Source of the DNA: Micromonospora eburnea
GTDB lineage: Bacteria; Actinomycetota; Actinomycetes; Mycobacteriales; Micromonosporaceae
DNA: 64,000 nt
NCBI RefSeq assembly: GCF_900090225.1
Contig: NZ_FMHY01000002.1
Location: forward strand, 124,001-188,000
Direction: 5' to 3'
Part shown: in pieces, positions 9,519 to 17,568 of the stretch
Layout of the letters: each line of letters begins with the position of its first letter
Position numbering within the stretch: position 1 is the first letter of the stretch
Made by a program: the position numbers and the translations under genes
The notes under the pieces: model-generated
Told to the model about the DNA's origin: nothing
What the model saw: only the letters and a program-made list of their open reading frames with translations
Databases searched by the model: none

Positions 9519-10646
9519 ATGGCCGCTCGTACGCACTCCGGGATGCGGGGCATCGCCGCCGTGCCCTCGTACGTGGTGATGCAGCCGACAACCCTCTGTA
9601 ACCTCGACTGTGCCTACTGCTACCTGCCCCTGCGGGCGGCGGACCGGCGGATGCCGGTCGAGGTGGCCGAGGCGGTGGCGGCTTCGGTGAACCCGTGGGC
9701 GGCAGCGGGGCGCTTCTCCGTCGTCTGGCACGGCGGGGAGCCGCTGGCGGCCGGGCAGGAGCACCTGGCGGCCCTGCTCGCCCCGTTCGGGCCGGAGGTG
9801 GAGCACCACGTCCAGACCAACGCCACGCTGATCGACGACGCCTGGTGCGCGTTCTTCGTCGAGCACGGCGTACGGGTGAGCGTGAGCGTGGACGGGCCGC
9901 GCGAGCGCAACGCGGAGCGGGTCACGCGGGGCGGCCGGGCCGCGTACGACCGGATCCTGGCCGGGGTGACTGCGCTGCGCCGGCACGGGCTGCCGTTCTC
10001 GGCCCTCGCCGTGGTGTCCCGGCCCGGTCCCGGTCTCGCCACGGAGCTGTACGACTACTTCCTCGACCTGGGCTGTGACGTGCTCGGCGTCAACATCGAG
10101 GAGACCGAGGGGGTCAACACCCGCAGCAACGCCCGGGACGCGGCCGCGGTGACCGGGTTCTGGGCGGAGCTGGTCGGCGCGTGGCGCCGGGATCCGCGTA
10201 TCCACCTGCGCGAGGTGGAGTGGTCGCTGCGGTACGCGGGTGCCGTGCTGGCCGGCACGGCGGAGGAGTTGCTGCCCCGCCGGCTCGACCCGATCCCCAC
10301 CGTCGCCCACGACGGCTCGGTGGTCGTGCTCTCCCCGGAGCTGGCCGGCTTCACCCACCCCCGGTACGGCGACTTCGGCAGCGGCAACGTGCTGACGACC
10401 CCGCTGGCCGAGATTCTGGCCGGGGCGGGGCGGACTCCCTGGGTGGCGGAGTTTCTCACCGGCGTCGAGGCGTGCCGGTCGTCCTGCCCGTACTTCGGCT
10501 TCTGCGGTGGTGGCCACGCCGCCAACCGCTACTTCGAGCAGGGGCGCTTCGACGGTACGGAAACCGAGCACTGCCGCAACAGCAAGATCCGCCTACTGGA
10601 GGGAGTGTTGGAGCATGCCCGAGAGCACCAGTCACCGGCAGTCTGA
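9519..10646 (+). CDS. Radical SAM/SPASM peptide maturase, cyclophane-forming (AmcB-like)
   Basis: The 375-residue protein has the radical SAM motif CNLDCAYC (CxxxCxxC) near residue 27, WHGGEPL, and the substrate fold with VQTNATLI and SVSVDGP. The C-terminus is a SPASM-type cluster region: EACRSSCPYFGFCGGGHAANRY, then a final Cys in TETEHC. These features define peptide-modifying radical SAM enzymes. The adjacent precursor with aromatic-x-Asn triplets points to the three-residue cyclophane-forming group. I recall an actinobacterial pair named AmcA/AmcB that fits, but could not search. ATG 9519 follows GGGGGAGGG. The gene overlaps the precursor start by 32 bases, so the two are translationally linked. 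No transporter or protease gene is adjacent. Confidence 0.85.
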   Translation: MAARTHSGMRGIAAVPSYVVMQPTTLCNLDCAYCYLPLRAADRRMPVEVAEAVAASVNPWAAAGRFSVVWHGGEPLAAGQEHLAALLAPFGPEVEHHVQTNATLIDDAWCAFFVEHGVRVSVSVDGPRERNAERVTRGGRAAYDRILAGVTALRRHGLPFSALAVVSRPGPGLATELYDYFLDLGCDVLGVNIEETEGVNTRSNARDAAAVTGFWAELVGAWRRDPRIHLREVEWSLRYAGAVLAGTAEELLPRRLDPIPTVAHDGSVVVLSPELAGFTHPRYGDFGSGNVLTTPLAEILAGAGRTPWVAEFLTGVEACRSSCPYFGFCGGGHAANRYFEQGRFDGTETEHCRNSKIRLLEGVLEHAREHQSPAV

Positions 10647-10851
10647 GCGCGTCGGCGGAGCCGGCCCGGACCCGGTCGTCGAGCGGGTACGGGAGGCTGC
10701 CGCGGGGTTGACCGCTCTGCTTCACGAGGCCGAGGCCGCGCGGCTGCTGCGGGCGGAGGTGTCGGGCGGCGACGGGGCCAGCGCGGTGTGCGCGTGGAAC
10801 CACTTCGAGAACATCCCGACGTTCTACAACTGGAACAATCGCCCCCGCTGA
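10615..10851 (+). CDS. Putative multi-cyclophane RiPP precursor peptide (AmcA-like)
   Basis: A 78-residue peptide begins inside the end of the radical SAM gene in another frame. Residues 1-58 form a leader, partly helical (VVERVREAAAGLTALLHEAE). The last 20 residues are a core: VCAWNHFENIPTFYNWNNRPR is residues 58-78. Within it W61-N-H, F64-E-N, F70-Y-N and W73-N-N are aromatic-x-x triplets, three ending in Asn. In known cyclophane RiPPs a radical SAM enzyme joins the aromatic ring of residue 1 to the beta carbon of residue 3. Four or so rings are therefore possible, but this is inferred. There is no double-Gly cleavage site. GGAGGG is 11 bases before the ATG. Confidence 0.75.
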   Translation: MPESTSHRQSERVGGAGPDPVVERVREAAAGLTALLHEAEAARLLRAEVSGGDGASAVCAWNHFENIPTFYNWNNRPR

Positions 10852-10865
10852 GGGGTACGACTCCG

Positions 10866-10924
10866 CGATCAAGGACCTGCCGGGCGCGTTGGGGTGTCCC
10901 GTCGGTGCGGCAGGTCCTTGATCG
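10866..10924 (+). terminator. Long hairpin after the RiPP precursor
   Basis: CGATCAAGGACCTGCCG (10866-10882) and CGGCAGGTCCTTGATCG (10908-10924) are perfect 17-bp inverted repeats separated by 25 bases. They begin 15 bases after the precursor stop and probably end the maturase-precursor transcript. The long loop is unusual for a terminator, so an RNA-stabilising role is also possible. Confidence 0.7.
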
Positions 10925-11002
10925 TCGGTCGTACGCCGGCTTCCGCAGAGCACATGCGTGAGCACGCGGGGCTTACCGCGTGCTCAGATGTGCGCCCGGT
11001 GG

Positions 11003-11218
11003 TCAGCGGGCCGGACGGGCCCAGGTGCCCGGGTCCTCGTCCGCGTGGTCCTCGTCATCGTCGTCGACATACTCTTTGTAGTCGTCGTCGAAGTCGCGGT
11101 CCGACTTGCCGCTGCCGCCGAGTTCTCGCTGCAAGGCGGCGAGGTCGGTGTTCGGGGAGTGGTACTTCAACTCCCGGGCCACCTTTGTCTGCTTGGCCTT
11201 AGCACGGCCGCGCCCCAT
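11003..11218 (-). CDS. DUF3073 family small acidic protein
   Basis: This 71-residue protein starts MGRGRAKAKQTKVARELKY, the invariant basic N-terminus of the actinobacterial DUF3073 family. It continues with HSPNTDLAALQRELGG and a strongly acidic region (FDDDYKEYVDDDDEDHADED). The basic head and acidic tail suggest a nucleic-acid or protein-binding role, but none is established. The gene is monocistronic and converges on the RiPP locus. About 300 bases separate it from the vdh stop. Confidence 0.9.
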   Translation of the reverse strand: MGRGRAKAKQTKVARELKYHSPNTDLAALQRELGGSGKSDRDFDDDYKEYVDDDDEDHADEDPGTWARPAR

Positions 11219-11476
11219 GGCTCGACCCCCTCGCACAGAATGCGGGGCAGCCCGAAGGCGGGCCCCGATGACGTCAGGCATCTCTCGTGGCTCTTACGGT
11301 ACATGGGGATGCCACCGTTCGGCACCTCGGGTTACCGTCAGCCGGCCCTGCGCGTCGCAGTGATCCGGCCGTCACAAAGTGTACCCGGTAAGGGGTGGGT
11401 GCCGTGAGCGGCCGTGACAGCGGTCAAATCGGCCTTAAGCTCCCCAATTTCCAGCGTAACGCCAGCCGAGCCGCCG

Positions 11477-11519
11477 CATCACGTCGGGGGCGGAGTCGGC
11501 CCCCGCCCCCGACGTGATG
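11477..11519 (-). terminator. Terminator hairpin downstream of valine dehydrogenase
   Basis: CATCACGTCGGGGGCGG and CCGCCCCCGACGTGATG form a perfect 17-bp stem with a 9-base loop, directly after the vdh stop on the minus strand. The rest of 11219-11476 shows no gene and presumably holds the DUF3073 promoter. Confidence 0.85.
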
Positions 11520-11520
11520 T

Positions 11521-12603
11521 TCACCGCACGCGGATCGTGCGCAGCCGGCCGACCTCGGCCATCCGCCGCTCGGCGAGCCGGTCCGCGGCCACCGCGGGCG
11601 GCACGCCCTCGTCGTCGGCGAGCCGCAGGATCTCCCGCGTGGTGTCGTAGATCCGGGTGGCGCGCAGCTTGGCCCGCTCGAAGTTGAAGCCCTCGATCTC
11701 GTCGGCGACCTGGATCACGCCGCCCGCGTTCACCACGTAGTCGGGGGTGTAGAGGATGCCCCGGTCGGCGAGGACCTTCTCGATGCCCGGGTGGGCGAGC
11801 TGGTTGTTCGCCGCCCCGGTGACCACCTTGGCCCGCAGCGCCGGCACGGTGTCGTCGTTCAGGGCGCCGCCCAGCGCGCACGGGGCGTACACGTCGATGT
11901 CGGCGGCGATCAGGGCGGAGGGGTCGTCGACCAGCTCGACCTGCGGGTGGTTGGCGCGCGCCCACTCCAGGGCCTTCGGGTTGAGGTCGGTGGCCACGAC
12001 CTCGGCCCCGTCCTCCAGCAGGTGCCCGGTCAGGTACCTGCCGACCTTGCCCAGGCCGGCCACACCGACCCGCCGGCCGGACAGCGTCGGGCTGCCCCAG
12101 ACGTGCTCGGCGGCGGCCCGCATGCCCTGGAAGACGCCCCAGGAGGTCAGGATCGAGGAGTCGCCGGCACCGCCGTGCTCCAGGCTGCGACCGGTGACGT
12201 ACCGCGTCTCCCGGGCGATCACGTCCATGTCGGTCACGTAGGTGCCGACGTCGCAGGCGGTGTAGTAGCGCCCACCCAGCGACTCCACGAAGCGGCCGTA
12301 CGCGCGCAGCAGCGGCTCGCTCTTGATCTGCTCCGGGTCGCCCCAGATGACCGCCTTGCCGCCGCCGAGGTCGAGGCCGGCCAGCGCGTTCTTGTACGCC
12401 ATGCCGCGGGAGAGGTCGAGCACGTCGGCAAGAGCCGCTTCCTCGCTGGCGTACGGGTAGAACCGGGTGCCGCCGAGCGCGGGGCCCAGTGCGGTGGAGT
12501 AGATCCCGATGATCGCCTTGAGACCGGACTGCTTGTCCTGGCAGAACACGACCTGTTCGTGGCCGGTGGATCCCGGGTCGTCGGTGGTGGCGAATACGCC
12601 CAT
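11521..12603 (-). CDS. vdh: Valine/leucine dehydrogenase (Glu/Leu/Phe/Val dehydrogenase family)
   Basis: The enzyme oxidatively deaminates branched-chain amino acids with NAD, feeding catabolism and precursor supply for polyketides in actinomycetes. The 360-residue product has [14 protein letters not shown], the catalytic lysine region [27 protein letters not shown] and the NAD-binding fold [28 protein letters not shown] closes the dehydrogenase domain. Length and motif order match Streptomyces valine dehydrogenase better than the longer glutamate dehydrogenases. ATG 12603 follows AGGAG. An in-frame upstream extension to 12735 lacks conserved sequence and was not used. The exact substrate preference cannot be read from sequence. 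Confidence 0.9.
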   Translation of the reverse strand: MGVFATTDDPGSTGHEQVVFCQDKQSGLKAIIGIYSTALGPALGGTRFYPYASEEAALADVLDLSRGMAYKNALAGLDLGGGKAVIWGDPEQIKSEPLLRAYGRFVESLGGRYYTACDVGTYVTDMDVIARETRYVTGRSLEHGGAGDSSILTSWGVFQGMRAAAEHVWGSPTLSGRRVGVAGLGKVGRYLTGHLLEDGAEVVATDLNPKALEWARANHPQVELVDDPSALIAADIDVYAPCALGGALNDDTVPALRAKVVTGAANNQLAHPGIEKVLADRGILYTPDYVVNAGGVIQVADEIEGFNFERAKLRATRIYDTTREILRLADDEGVPPAVAADRLAERRMAEVGRLRTIRVR

Positions 12604-12776
12604 GGCTGACTCCTGTGACGGTGTGCGCCCTTGTGGGGCGCGGACCTGGTGACGCGCCGGCGGGATGCTGCCGGTGCTGCTGAGCCTAATATCGGCCGAA
12701 GCCGTACTGTCGCGCACGCCACGTCCCCATGTCACGCCGGCAACGTACGGTTCCCGACTCGTGGGAGGATCGCGCC

Positions 12777-13616
12777 GTGCCGTCGCTCTTCGCTTCTTAC
12801 CTGCGCGTGTACGAGCCCCTGACCGCCTTCGACCGGGACCGCCAGTCGTTCTGGCGCCGTTACGTCGACGAAGGCCGGGCTGTCGCGCCGTTGGAGGGGC
12901 CGGTCCGACAGCGGGCCGCGGTGATCGAGGCGCTCGGCGCGGGCTGGACCCGGCTGCCGGACCTGCCGGACGAGGCGTACGTGCTGGAGACCGACGACTC
13001 GCTGCTGGTCTGCCCGTGGAACCTGCGGATCCGGGTGGCCGAGGCGGCGCTGAGCGCCCGCGACGGCGTGCCCACGGTGCTGGCCGACGCGTTCGTTCCG
13101 CCGGTCCTGGCCGGCCAGGCCAAAGCGGTGGTGGAGGACTGGCGCAGCGGGGCGCGGGTGCTGGAGCGCGGGGTGCCGCGGGTGCACGAGCAGATCGCCA
13201 CCTGGGGGGTGCCGCTGCGCTGGTTCGTGCTCTTCGACGCGCGGGAGCGGCACCTGGTGACCGCGCCGGACCGGCGGGCGCTGCGCTACCGGACCGAGAT
13301 CTCGAAGGCGCGCCGACGGTCGTCCCGGGCGCTGTCCGTGTTGCGCAAGTCGGTCGGGGAGGCCCCGATCACCGAGGCGGTCGAGGAGGCCGCCCGCTGG
13401 CTGGAGGAGTTCCACCCGCGCTCGGTCGTCGAGCTGGACTACGGCGGCCTGGTCCAACTACTGCCGGACGAGACGCTGCTGGCCGACGACTCGCCCGATC
13501 TGGTCGCGACCGGGCTGGCGGGGCTCTCCCGCGGCGAGGCCGACGAGGCATCGGCGGCGTACGACAAGTTGGTCGCGCGGTGGCGGGCGGTGCAGCTGCT
13601 GGAGCGCTGCAATTAG
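12777..13616 (+). CDS. Conserved actinobacterial protein of unknown function
   Basis: A 279-residue soluble protein starting at GTG ([15 protein letters not shown]) with GGGAGG eight bases upstream. It opens with a Trp- and Arg-rich region, then [39 protein letters not shown] and a basic stretch ([17 protein letters not shown]). It ends with a helical segment. No signal peptide, transmembrane helix or catalytic motif is visible. It is divergent from vdh with about 170 bp between starts. I recognise it only as a conserved hypothetical seen widely in actinomycetes. Confidence 0.75.
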   Translation: MPSLFASYLRVYEPLTAFDRDRQSFWRRYVDEGRAVAPLEGPVRQRAAVIEALGAGWTRLPDLPDEAYVLETDDSLLVCPWNLRIRVAEAALSARDGVPTVLADAFVPPVLAGQAKAVVEDWRSGARVLERGVPRVHEQIATWGVPLRWFVLFDARERHLVTAPDRRALRYRTEISKARRRSSRALSVLRKSVGEAPITEAVEEAARWLEEFHPRSVVELDYGGLVQLLPDETLLADDSPDLVATGLAGLSRGEADEASAAYDKLVARWRAVQLLERCN

Positions 13617-13870
13617 CCGGAATTATCCGGCCAAGACGCCTTCAACACGAGAGTGTCTCGTAGTTGATGCATCACGACCCGTGATCATGAGTCCGAATAA
13701 GGTACTTTCTGCCGCATAAAAGTCGTAAAAATCGGGCATGGTTCATCCGTCCGTCTAGGGACCTTCAGCCGTTCGGCCCATGTCGGACATCGGGGACTAG
13801 CCGGACCATGGGAGACGCGTCGGCCGGCGGGACCCCGGCCGATGTCTATACATGTGGAGGAGTGACCCCG

Positions 13871-14080
13871 ATGGCATCGCGAACGCATGAACCAGAGCCG
13901 CTACTCACACCGGCCGAGGTGGCGTCGATGTTCCGTGTCGACCCGAAGACGGTGACCCGGTGGGCCAAGGCCGGCAAGCTCAGCGCGATCCGGACCCTGG
14001 GCGGACACCGCCGTTACCGCGAGTCGGAGGTTCGGGCCCTGCTGCAGGGGCAGATCCCCCAGCAGCGTCAAGGGGACTGA
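13871..14080 (+). CDS. bldC: BldC, MerR-like developmental DNA-binding protein
   Basis: BldC is a small DNA-binding regulator that controls the onset of development in Streptomyces by binding cooperatively as head-to-tail oligomers. The 69-residue product contains EPLLTPAEVASMFRVDPKTV, TRWAKAGKLSAIRTLGGHRR and YRESEVRALL, nearly the entire length of the BldC winged helix. It has no effector domain. The ATG at 13871 is about ten bases after GGAGG; a GTG at 13863 is too close to that site. The 254 bases upstream (13617-13870) carry no gene and hold its promoter; TATACA near 13846 is a possible -10 box. Confidence 0.95.
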   Translation: MASRTHEPEPLLTPAEVASMFRVDPKTVTRWAKAGKLSAIRTLGGHRRYRESEVRALLQGQIPQQRQGD

Positions 14081-14151
14081 CGACCCGGACGTTTCTCAGG
14101 CGTTCCGATCAGGGGCGGCCGGACGTACGCGACAGCGACGATCCGCCGCCC

Positions 14152-14562
14152 TTAGTCGTCTCCGGGGGTCGCTCGTGCCACCCGATCCTCCAAGACGATC
14201 CGCAACCCCACCGTGCCGCTCTCCCCCCGGCGCAGCCGGCTGCCCAGCAGGCCCAGCCGGCCGATCAGCCGGTACTTCTGCTTCACCAGCCCCCGGACCC
14301 GCCGGGTGCCGACCAGGTCACAGACCGCCGCGCGCCCCGGCACCGCCGCCCCGCGCGGCCGGCCGCGTACGTCGCACGGGGCCAGCGTCACCCGGCCGTT
14401 CCGCCGGATCCGCTTGACCTTGCCGCTGTCCGACGCGGTCCACACCGCCAACGCATCCCCGTCCCGCACCGCCCAGACCGGCGTCGGCACCGCCCGGCCG
14501 TCCTTGCGGAACGTCGTGAGCAGCACGTACTTCTCCGCCGCGAGGCGGTCCAGGTCGGTCAC
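14152..14562 (-). CDS. PPOX-class F420-dependent oxidoreductase
   Basis: A 136-residue split-barrel flavin/deazaflavin protein: VTDLDRLAAEKYVLLTTF, GRAVPTPVWAVRDGDALAVW, SGKVKRIRRNGRVTLAPCD and RGRPRGAAVPGRA. This arrangement matches the PPOX-class F420-binding family common in Micromonospora and Mycobacterium, which reduces varied organic substrates or binds biliverdin. The start is GTG 14562. It is divergent from the methyltransferase gene, with about 50 bp between starts. The physiological substrate is unknown. Confidence 0.85.
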   Translation of the reverse strand: MTDLDRLAAEKYVLLTTFRKDGRAVPTPVWAVRDGDALAVWTASDSGKVKRIRRNGRVTLAPCDVRGRPRGAAVPGRAAVCDLVGTRRVRGLVKQKYRLIGRLGLLGSRLRRGESGTVGLRIVLEDRVARATPGDD

Positions 14563-14616
14563 GCCGCCCAGGATAAGGCCGCGACAGGCCGGCCATGCCC
14601 GGTTAGCGTGATCGCC

Positions 14617-15393
14617 GTGACCAGCGAACCCGCGATCGGCGACGTGTTCGGCGAGATGATCCGTGACGCGTACGCCGTCGCCACGGGCGTCGGGCCCCGG
14701 CCGCTGGCCGGCGGGCGGTTGCCCCGGCCGGTCATCGAGATCATCGAGCGGGACGACGGCCTGATCAACGGTGCTCCCGCCGGGCACTACCTGGACCCGC
14801 CGGAGGCGTGGCAGCCGTACGACCACCGTGCCGTGGACCGGGTACGCGGGCACGCGCTGGACGTCGGCGTCGGCGCCGGCCGGATCGCGCTGCACCTCCA
14901 GCAGCGCGGGATGCCGGTCACCGGCCTGGACACCTCGGTCGGCGCGCTGCGGGTCTGCCGGCACCGGGGCGTACGCGACCTGGTGCACGGCACGATCGAC
15001 CAGCACGTCGCCGACGGCCGGCGGTACGACACCTTCCTGCTGTTGGGCAACAACCTCGGGCTGATCGAGGGGCGGGAGCGGGCCGCCGACTTCCTGGCCG
15101 CCCTCGCCGCGTTGGCCCGTCCGGGGGCGCAGGTGATCGCGCACGGCACCGACCCGTACGGCACCACCGATCCGGTGCAGGTCAGCTACCACGAGCGCAA
15201 CCGGCGGCGGGGCCGGCTCGGCGGTCAGCTCCGGCTGCGGCTGCGCTACCGGCAGCTCGGCACCGAATGGTTCGACTACCTGGTCTGCTCGGCCGACGAA
15301 CTGGCCGGGCTGGTCCACGGCTCGCCGTGGCGACTGGTCGACGTGGACGACCGGGACCACCCCTACTACCTGGCCACCCTGGAGCTGGCCTGA
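14617..15393 (+). CDS. Class I SAM-dependent methyltransferase
   Basis: The 258-residue protein contains the SAM-binding fold: ALDVGVGAGRIALHLQQRG (motif I), TGLDTSVGALRVC (acidic motif II) and DTFLLLGNNLGLIEG (motif IV region). VIAHGTDPYGTTDPVQ and YHERNRRRGRLGGQLRLR follow. The N-terminal 60 residues before the fold contain FGEMIRDAYAVATG. The start is GTG 14617, or 14608 in the same frame. The methyl acceptor cannot be predicted. A hairpin repeat follows 18 bases after the stop. Confidence 0.85.
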   Translation: MTSEPAIGDVFGEMIRDAYAVATGVGPRPLAGGRLPRPVIEIIERDDGLINGAPAGHYLDPPEAWQPYDHRAVDRVRGHALDVGVGAGRIALHLQQRGMPVTGLDTSVGALRVCRHRGVRDLVHGTIDQHVADGRRYDTFLLLGNNLGLIEGRERAADFLAALAALARPGAQVIAHGTDPYGTTDPVQVSYHERNRRRGRLGGQLRLRLRYRQLGTEWFDYLVCSADELAGLVHGSPWRLVDVDDRDHPYYLATLELA

Positions 15394-15411
15394 GCGCCGG
15401 CTCGGGGGTTT

Positions 15412-15456
15412 GGAAGGGCACCCTGCAATCGCCAGGCGTTAACAAGGTGCCCTTCC
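15412..15456. repeat. Dispersed palindromic repeat acting as terminator (copy A)
   Basis: GGAAGGGCACC and GGTGCCCTTCC form perfect arms around a 23-base centre. Read on the minus strand the centre contains TTAACGCCTGGCG, the same as the repeat at 26701. It separates the methyltransferase from the convergent gene at 15463, so it probably ends both transcripts. Confidence 0.8.
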
Positions 15457-15462
15457 TTCGGC

Positions 15463-15738
15463 TCAGACCTGGACGGTCGGGGAGTGCTGCTCCGGTGGGA
15501 GGCCGCCGTCGCCGTCGACCACCTCGTCCGGGGTTCCGTCCTCGTCGATGTCGACCATGGTGATGTCCACCCGGCCGTCACCGTCGGTGTCGAACTGGAA
15601 CACGTCGGCCTTCCCGTCGCCGTCGGTGTCCACCACCCACACGTCGGTCTGTCCGTCGTGGTTGGTGTCCGCGCGGAGCAGGTCCACCCGCTCGTCGCCG
15701 CGCGTCTCCACGGTCTCCGCGTTCTCCGCCTGGCTCAT
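15463..15738 (-). CDS. Small acidic protein of calcium-loop-like repeats
   Basis: A 91-residue protein of which the middle 50 residues are four near-identical loops: DTNHDGQTDVW, DTDGDGKADVF, DTDGDGRVDIT and DIDEDGTPDE. The D-x-D-x-D-G-x-x-D pattern is the calcium-binding loop of EF-hand, dockerin and thrombospondin type 3 repeats. There is no signal peptide or membrane segment, so a cytoplasmic calcium buffer or sensor is possible. The function is unknown. ATG 15738 follows a GGAAGGATCGAG stretch. It is divergent from the hydroxyacyl-CoA dehydrogenase gene. Confidence 0.75.
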   Translation of the reverse strand: MSQAENAETVETRGDERVDLLRADTNHDGQTDVWVVDTDGDGKADVFQFDTDGDGRVDITMVDIDEDGTPDEVVDGDGGLPPEQHSPTVQV

Positions 15739-15902
15739 CTCGATCCTTCCCTCGGCTTGACCGTCGTCTGTACCCGGTGCGCCGCGCCCCCACGCACGCC
15801 ACCCCGGCCGGCCCTGCATAGGGTCGCATCCAGGAACGAGCGGAGCGGGCGGCCGGGCGCGGCGGAGACCCCGTGCGCCACCGCACGCGGCGAGAGGACG
15901 TC

Positions 15903-16760
15903 ATGAGTGGTCGTTTTGTGGTCGTCGGGGCCGGCACCATGGGCCTCGGCATCGCGTACGTGGCGGCCGGCGCCGGTTACGCGGTCGAGCTGGTCGAGGT
16001 GGACCCGGCGCGCGGCGACGCCGCCCTCCGGCGTCTCGGTGAGCTGTGGGAGCGCGGGGTCCAGCGCGGCAAGCTGACCGCAGAGGAGGCGGCGGCGAAC
16101 CGGGAGCGGGTCATCCTGCGGGCCGGGCTGGCCGAGGTCGCCGAGGGGCCCGACGTGATCGTGGAGGCGGTCCCCGAGCGGCTCGAACTCAAGCGGTCGG
16201 TGCTGCGCGAGGCCGAGGCGCGGCGTCCCGCCCTGCTCGGCAGCAACACCTCCAGCATCCCGATCGCCGAGCTGGCCGAGGGGCTGGCGCGCCCGGCCGA
16301 CTTCCTCGGGCTGCACTTCTTCAACCCGGTCTGGGCGATGGCGCTGCTGGAGATCGTGGTCGGCCCGGCCACCGCGCCGGGGACCACCGAGGCGGCCGTC
16401 GCGCTCGCCGGCCGGCTGGGCAAGGACCCCGTCGTGGTACGCGACATGCCCGGCTTCGCCACCTCCCGGCTCGGGGTCACCCTCGGGCTGGAGGCGATCC
16501 GGATGGTCGCCGACGGGGTGGCCAGCCCCGGCGACATCGACAAGGCGATGGTGCTCGGCTACCGGCACCCGATCGGGCCGCTGGAGCTGACCGACCTGGT
16601 CGGGCTGGACGTCCGGCTCGACATCGCCCGCGCCCTCCAGGCCGCGTACGGGGACCGGTTCGCGCCGCCTCCGCTGCTGGAGCAGCTGGTCGCCGAAGGG
16701 AAGCTCGGCAAGAAGTCCGGCCAGGGCTTCTACACCTGGGAAGGCGGGGTCAAGCAGTGA
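15903..16760 (+). CDS. 3-hydroxyacyl-CoA dehydrogenase family protein
   Basis: This enzyme class oxidises 3-hydroxyacyl-CoA with NAD in beta-oxidation, or the reverse reaction. The 285-residue product has the Rossmann motif VVVGAGTMGLGIAYVAAGAG, the conserved GSNTSSIPI, and the catalytic His in FLGLHFFNPVWAM. The C-terminal helical domain reads HPIGPLELTDLVGLDVRLDI and ends KKSGQGFYTW. Its length matches the monofunctional PaaH/Hbd type. The gene overlaps the next by four bases (GTGA), so the two are coupled. Confidence 0.92.
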   Translation: MSGRFVVVGAGTMGLGIAYVAAGAGYAVELVEVDPARGDAALRRLGELWERGVQRGKLTAEEAAANRERVILRAGLAEVAEGPDVIVEAVPERLELKRSVLREAEARRPALLGSNTSSIPIAELAEGLARPADFLGLHFFNPVWAMALLEIVVGPATAPGTTEAAVALAGRLGKDPVVVRDMPGFATSRLGVTLGLEAIRMVADGVASPGDIDKAMVLGYRHPIGPLELTDLVGLDVRLDIARALQAAYGDRFAPPPLLEQLVAEGKLGKKSGQGFYTWEGGVKQ

Positions 16761-17509
16761 GTGGCGTGAGCGGGCTGCGGGTCGAGGAGTTGCCGGACCG
16801 GCTGGTGGTCACGCTGGACCGGCCGGAGAAGCGCAACGCCATCGACGCCGACCTGATCGCCGAGCTGCACGCCGTCTGCGCCGAACTGGAGGCGCGGCCC
16901 CGGCTGCTGCTGCTCACCGGCGGGACGGAGGGAATCTTCGCCGGCGGGGCGGACATCGGCCAGCTCCGCGAGCGCGGCCGGCTGGACGCGCTGGCCGCGA
17001 TCAACCAGGCCGCCCTCGCCCGGATCCGGGCACTGCCGATGCCGACCGTGGCCGCCGTTGACGGCCCGGCGTTGGGCGGCGGCGCCGAGTTGGCGTACGC
17101 CTGCGACCTGCGGGTGTGCACGGCGCGCGCGGTGTTCGGCCAGCCCGAGGTGCGGTTGGGCATCCTGGCCGGCGCGGGCGCGACCCACCGGCTGCCGGCG
17201 CTGGTCGGCGAGGCCCGGGCCAAGGAACTGCTCTTCACCGGCCGGCGGGTGGACGCGGACGAGGCGCTGCGGATCGGCCTGGTCAACCGGGTGGTGGCGG
17301 AGCCGGCGGAGCTGCTGCCCGCCGCGCACGGTCTGCTCGACGAGATCGCCAAGGGTTCGGCGCTGGCGGTGCGGCTGACCAAGCTGGCGGTGGACGCCCC
17401 GCCCGCCGCCCACCCGCAGCTCGACCTGCTCAGCCAGGCGGTGCTCTTCGAGGACGAGGAGAAGCACCGGCGGATGACCGAGTTTCTGGAGCGTCGCCGG
17501 TCCCGCTGA
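16757..17509 (+). CDS. Enoyl-CoA hydratase/isomerase
   Basis: A 250-residue crotonase-fold protein that probably hydrates 2-enoyl-CoA, the step before the enzyme encoded just upstream. It shows TLDRPEKRNAIDADLIAELH, the oxyanion-hole segments FAGGADIGQL and GPALGGGAELAYACD, and EVRLGILAGAGATHRL carrying the second catalytic Glu. It ends in an EKHRRMTEFLERR helix. GTG 16757 lies in the stop of the dehydrogenase gene. The pair supplies two consecutive beta-oxidation reactions. The chain-length preference is unknown. Confidence 0.92.
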   Translation: MSGVSGLRVEELPDRLVVTLDRPEKRNAIDADLIAELHAVCAELEARPRLLLLTGGTEGIFAGGADIGQLRERGRLDALAAINQAALARIRALPMPTVAAVDGPALGGGAELAYACDLRVCTARAVFGQPEVRLGILAGAGATHRLPALVGEARAKELLFTGRRVDADEALRIGLVNRVVAEPAELLPAAHGLLDEIAKGSALAVRLTKLAVDAPPAAHPQLDLLSQAVLFEDEEKHRRMTEFLERRRSR

Positions 17510-17522
17510 CCCGGGCCGGACG

Positions 17523-17563
17523 CGACGAGGGCCGCACCGGTGCGCCCGGTGCGGCCCTCGTCG
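17523..17563. terminator. Strong bidirectional terminator
   Basis: CGACGAGGGCCGCACCGG and CCGGTGCGGCCCTCGTCG pair perfectly over 18 bp with a 5-base loop, between the crotonase stop and the convergent lipoprotein gene. Confidence 0.9.
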
Positions 17564-17568
17564 TCGGT

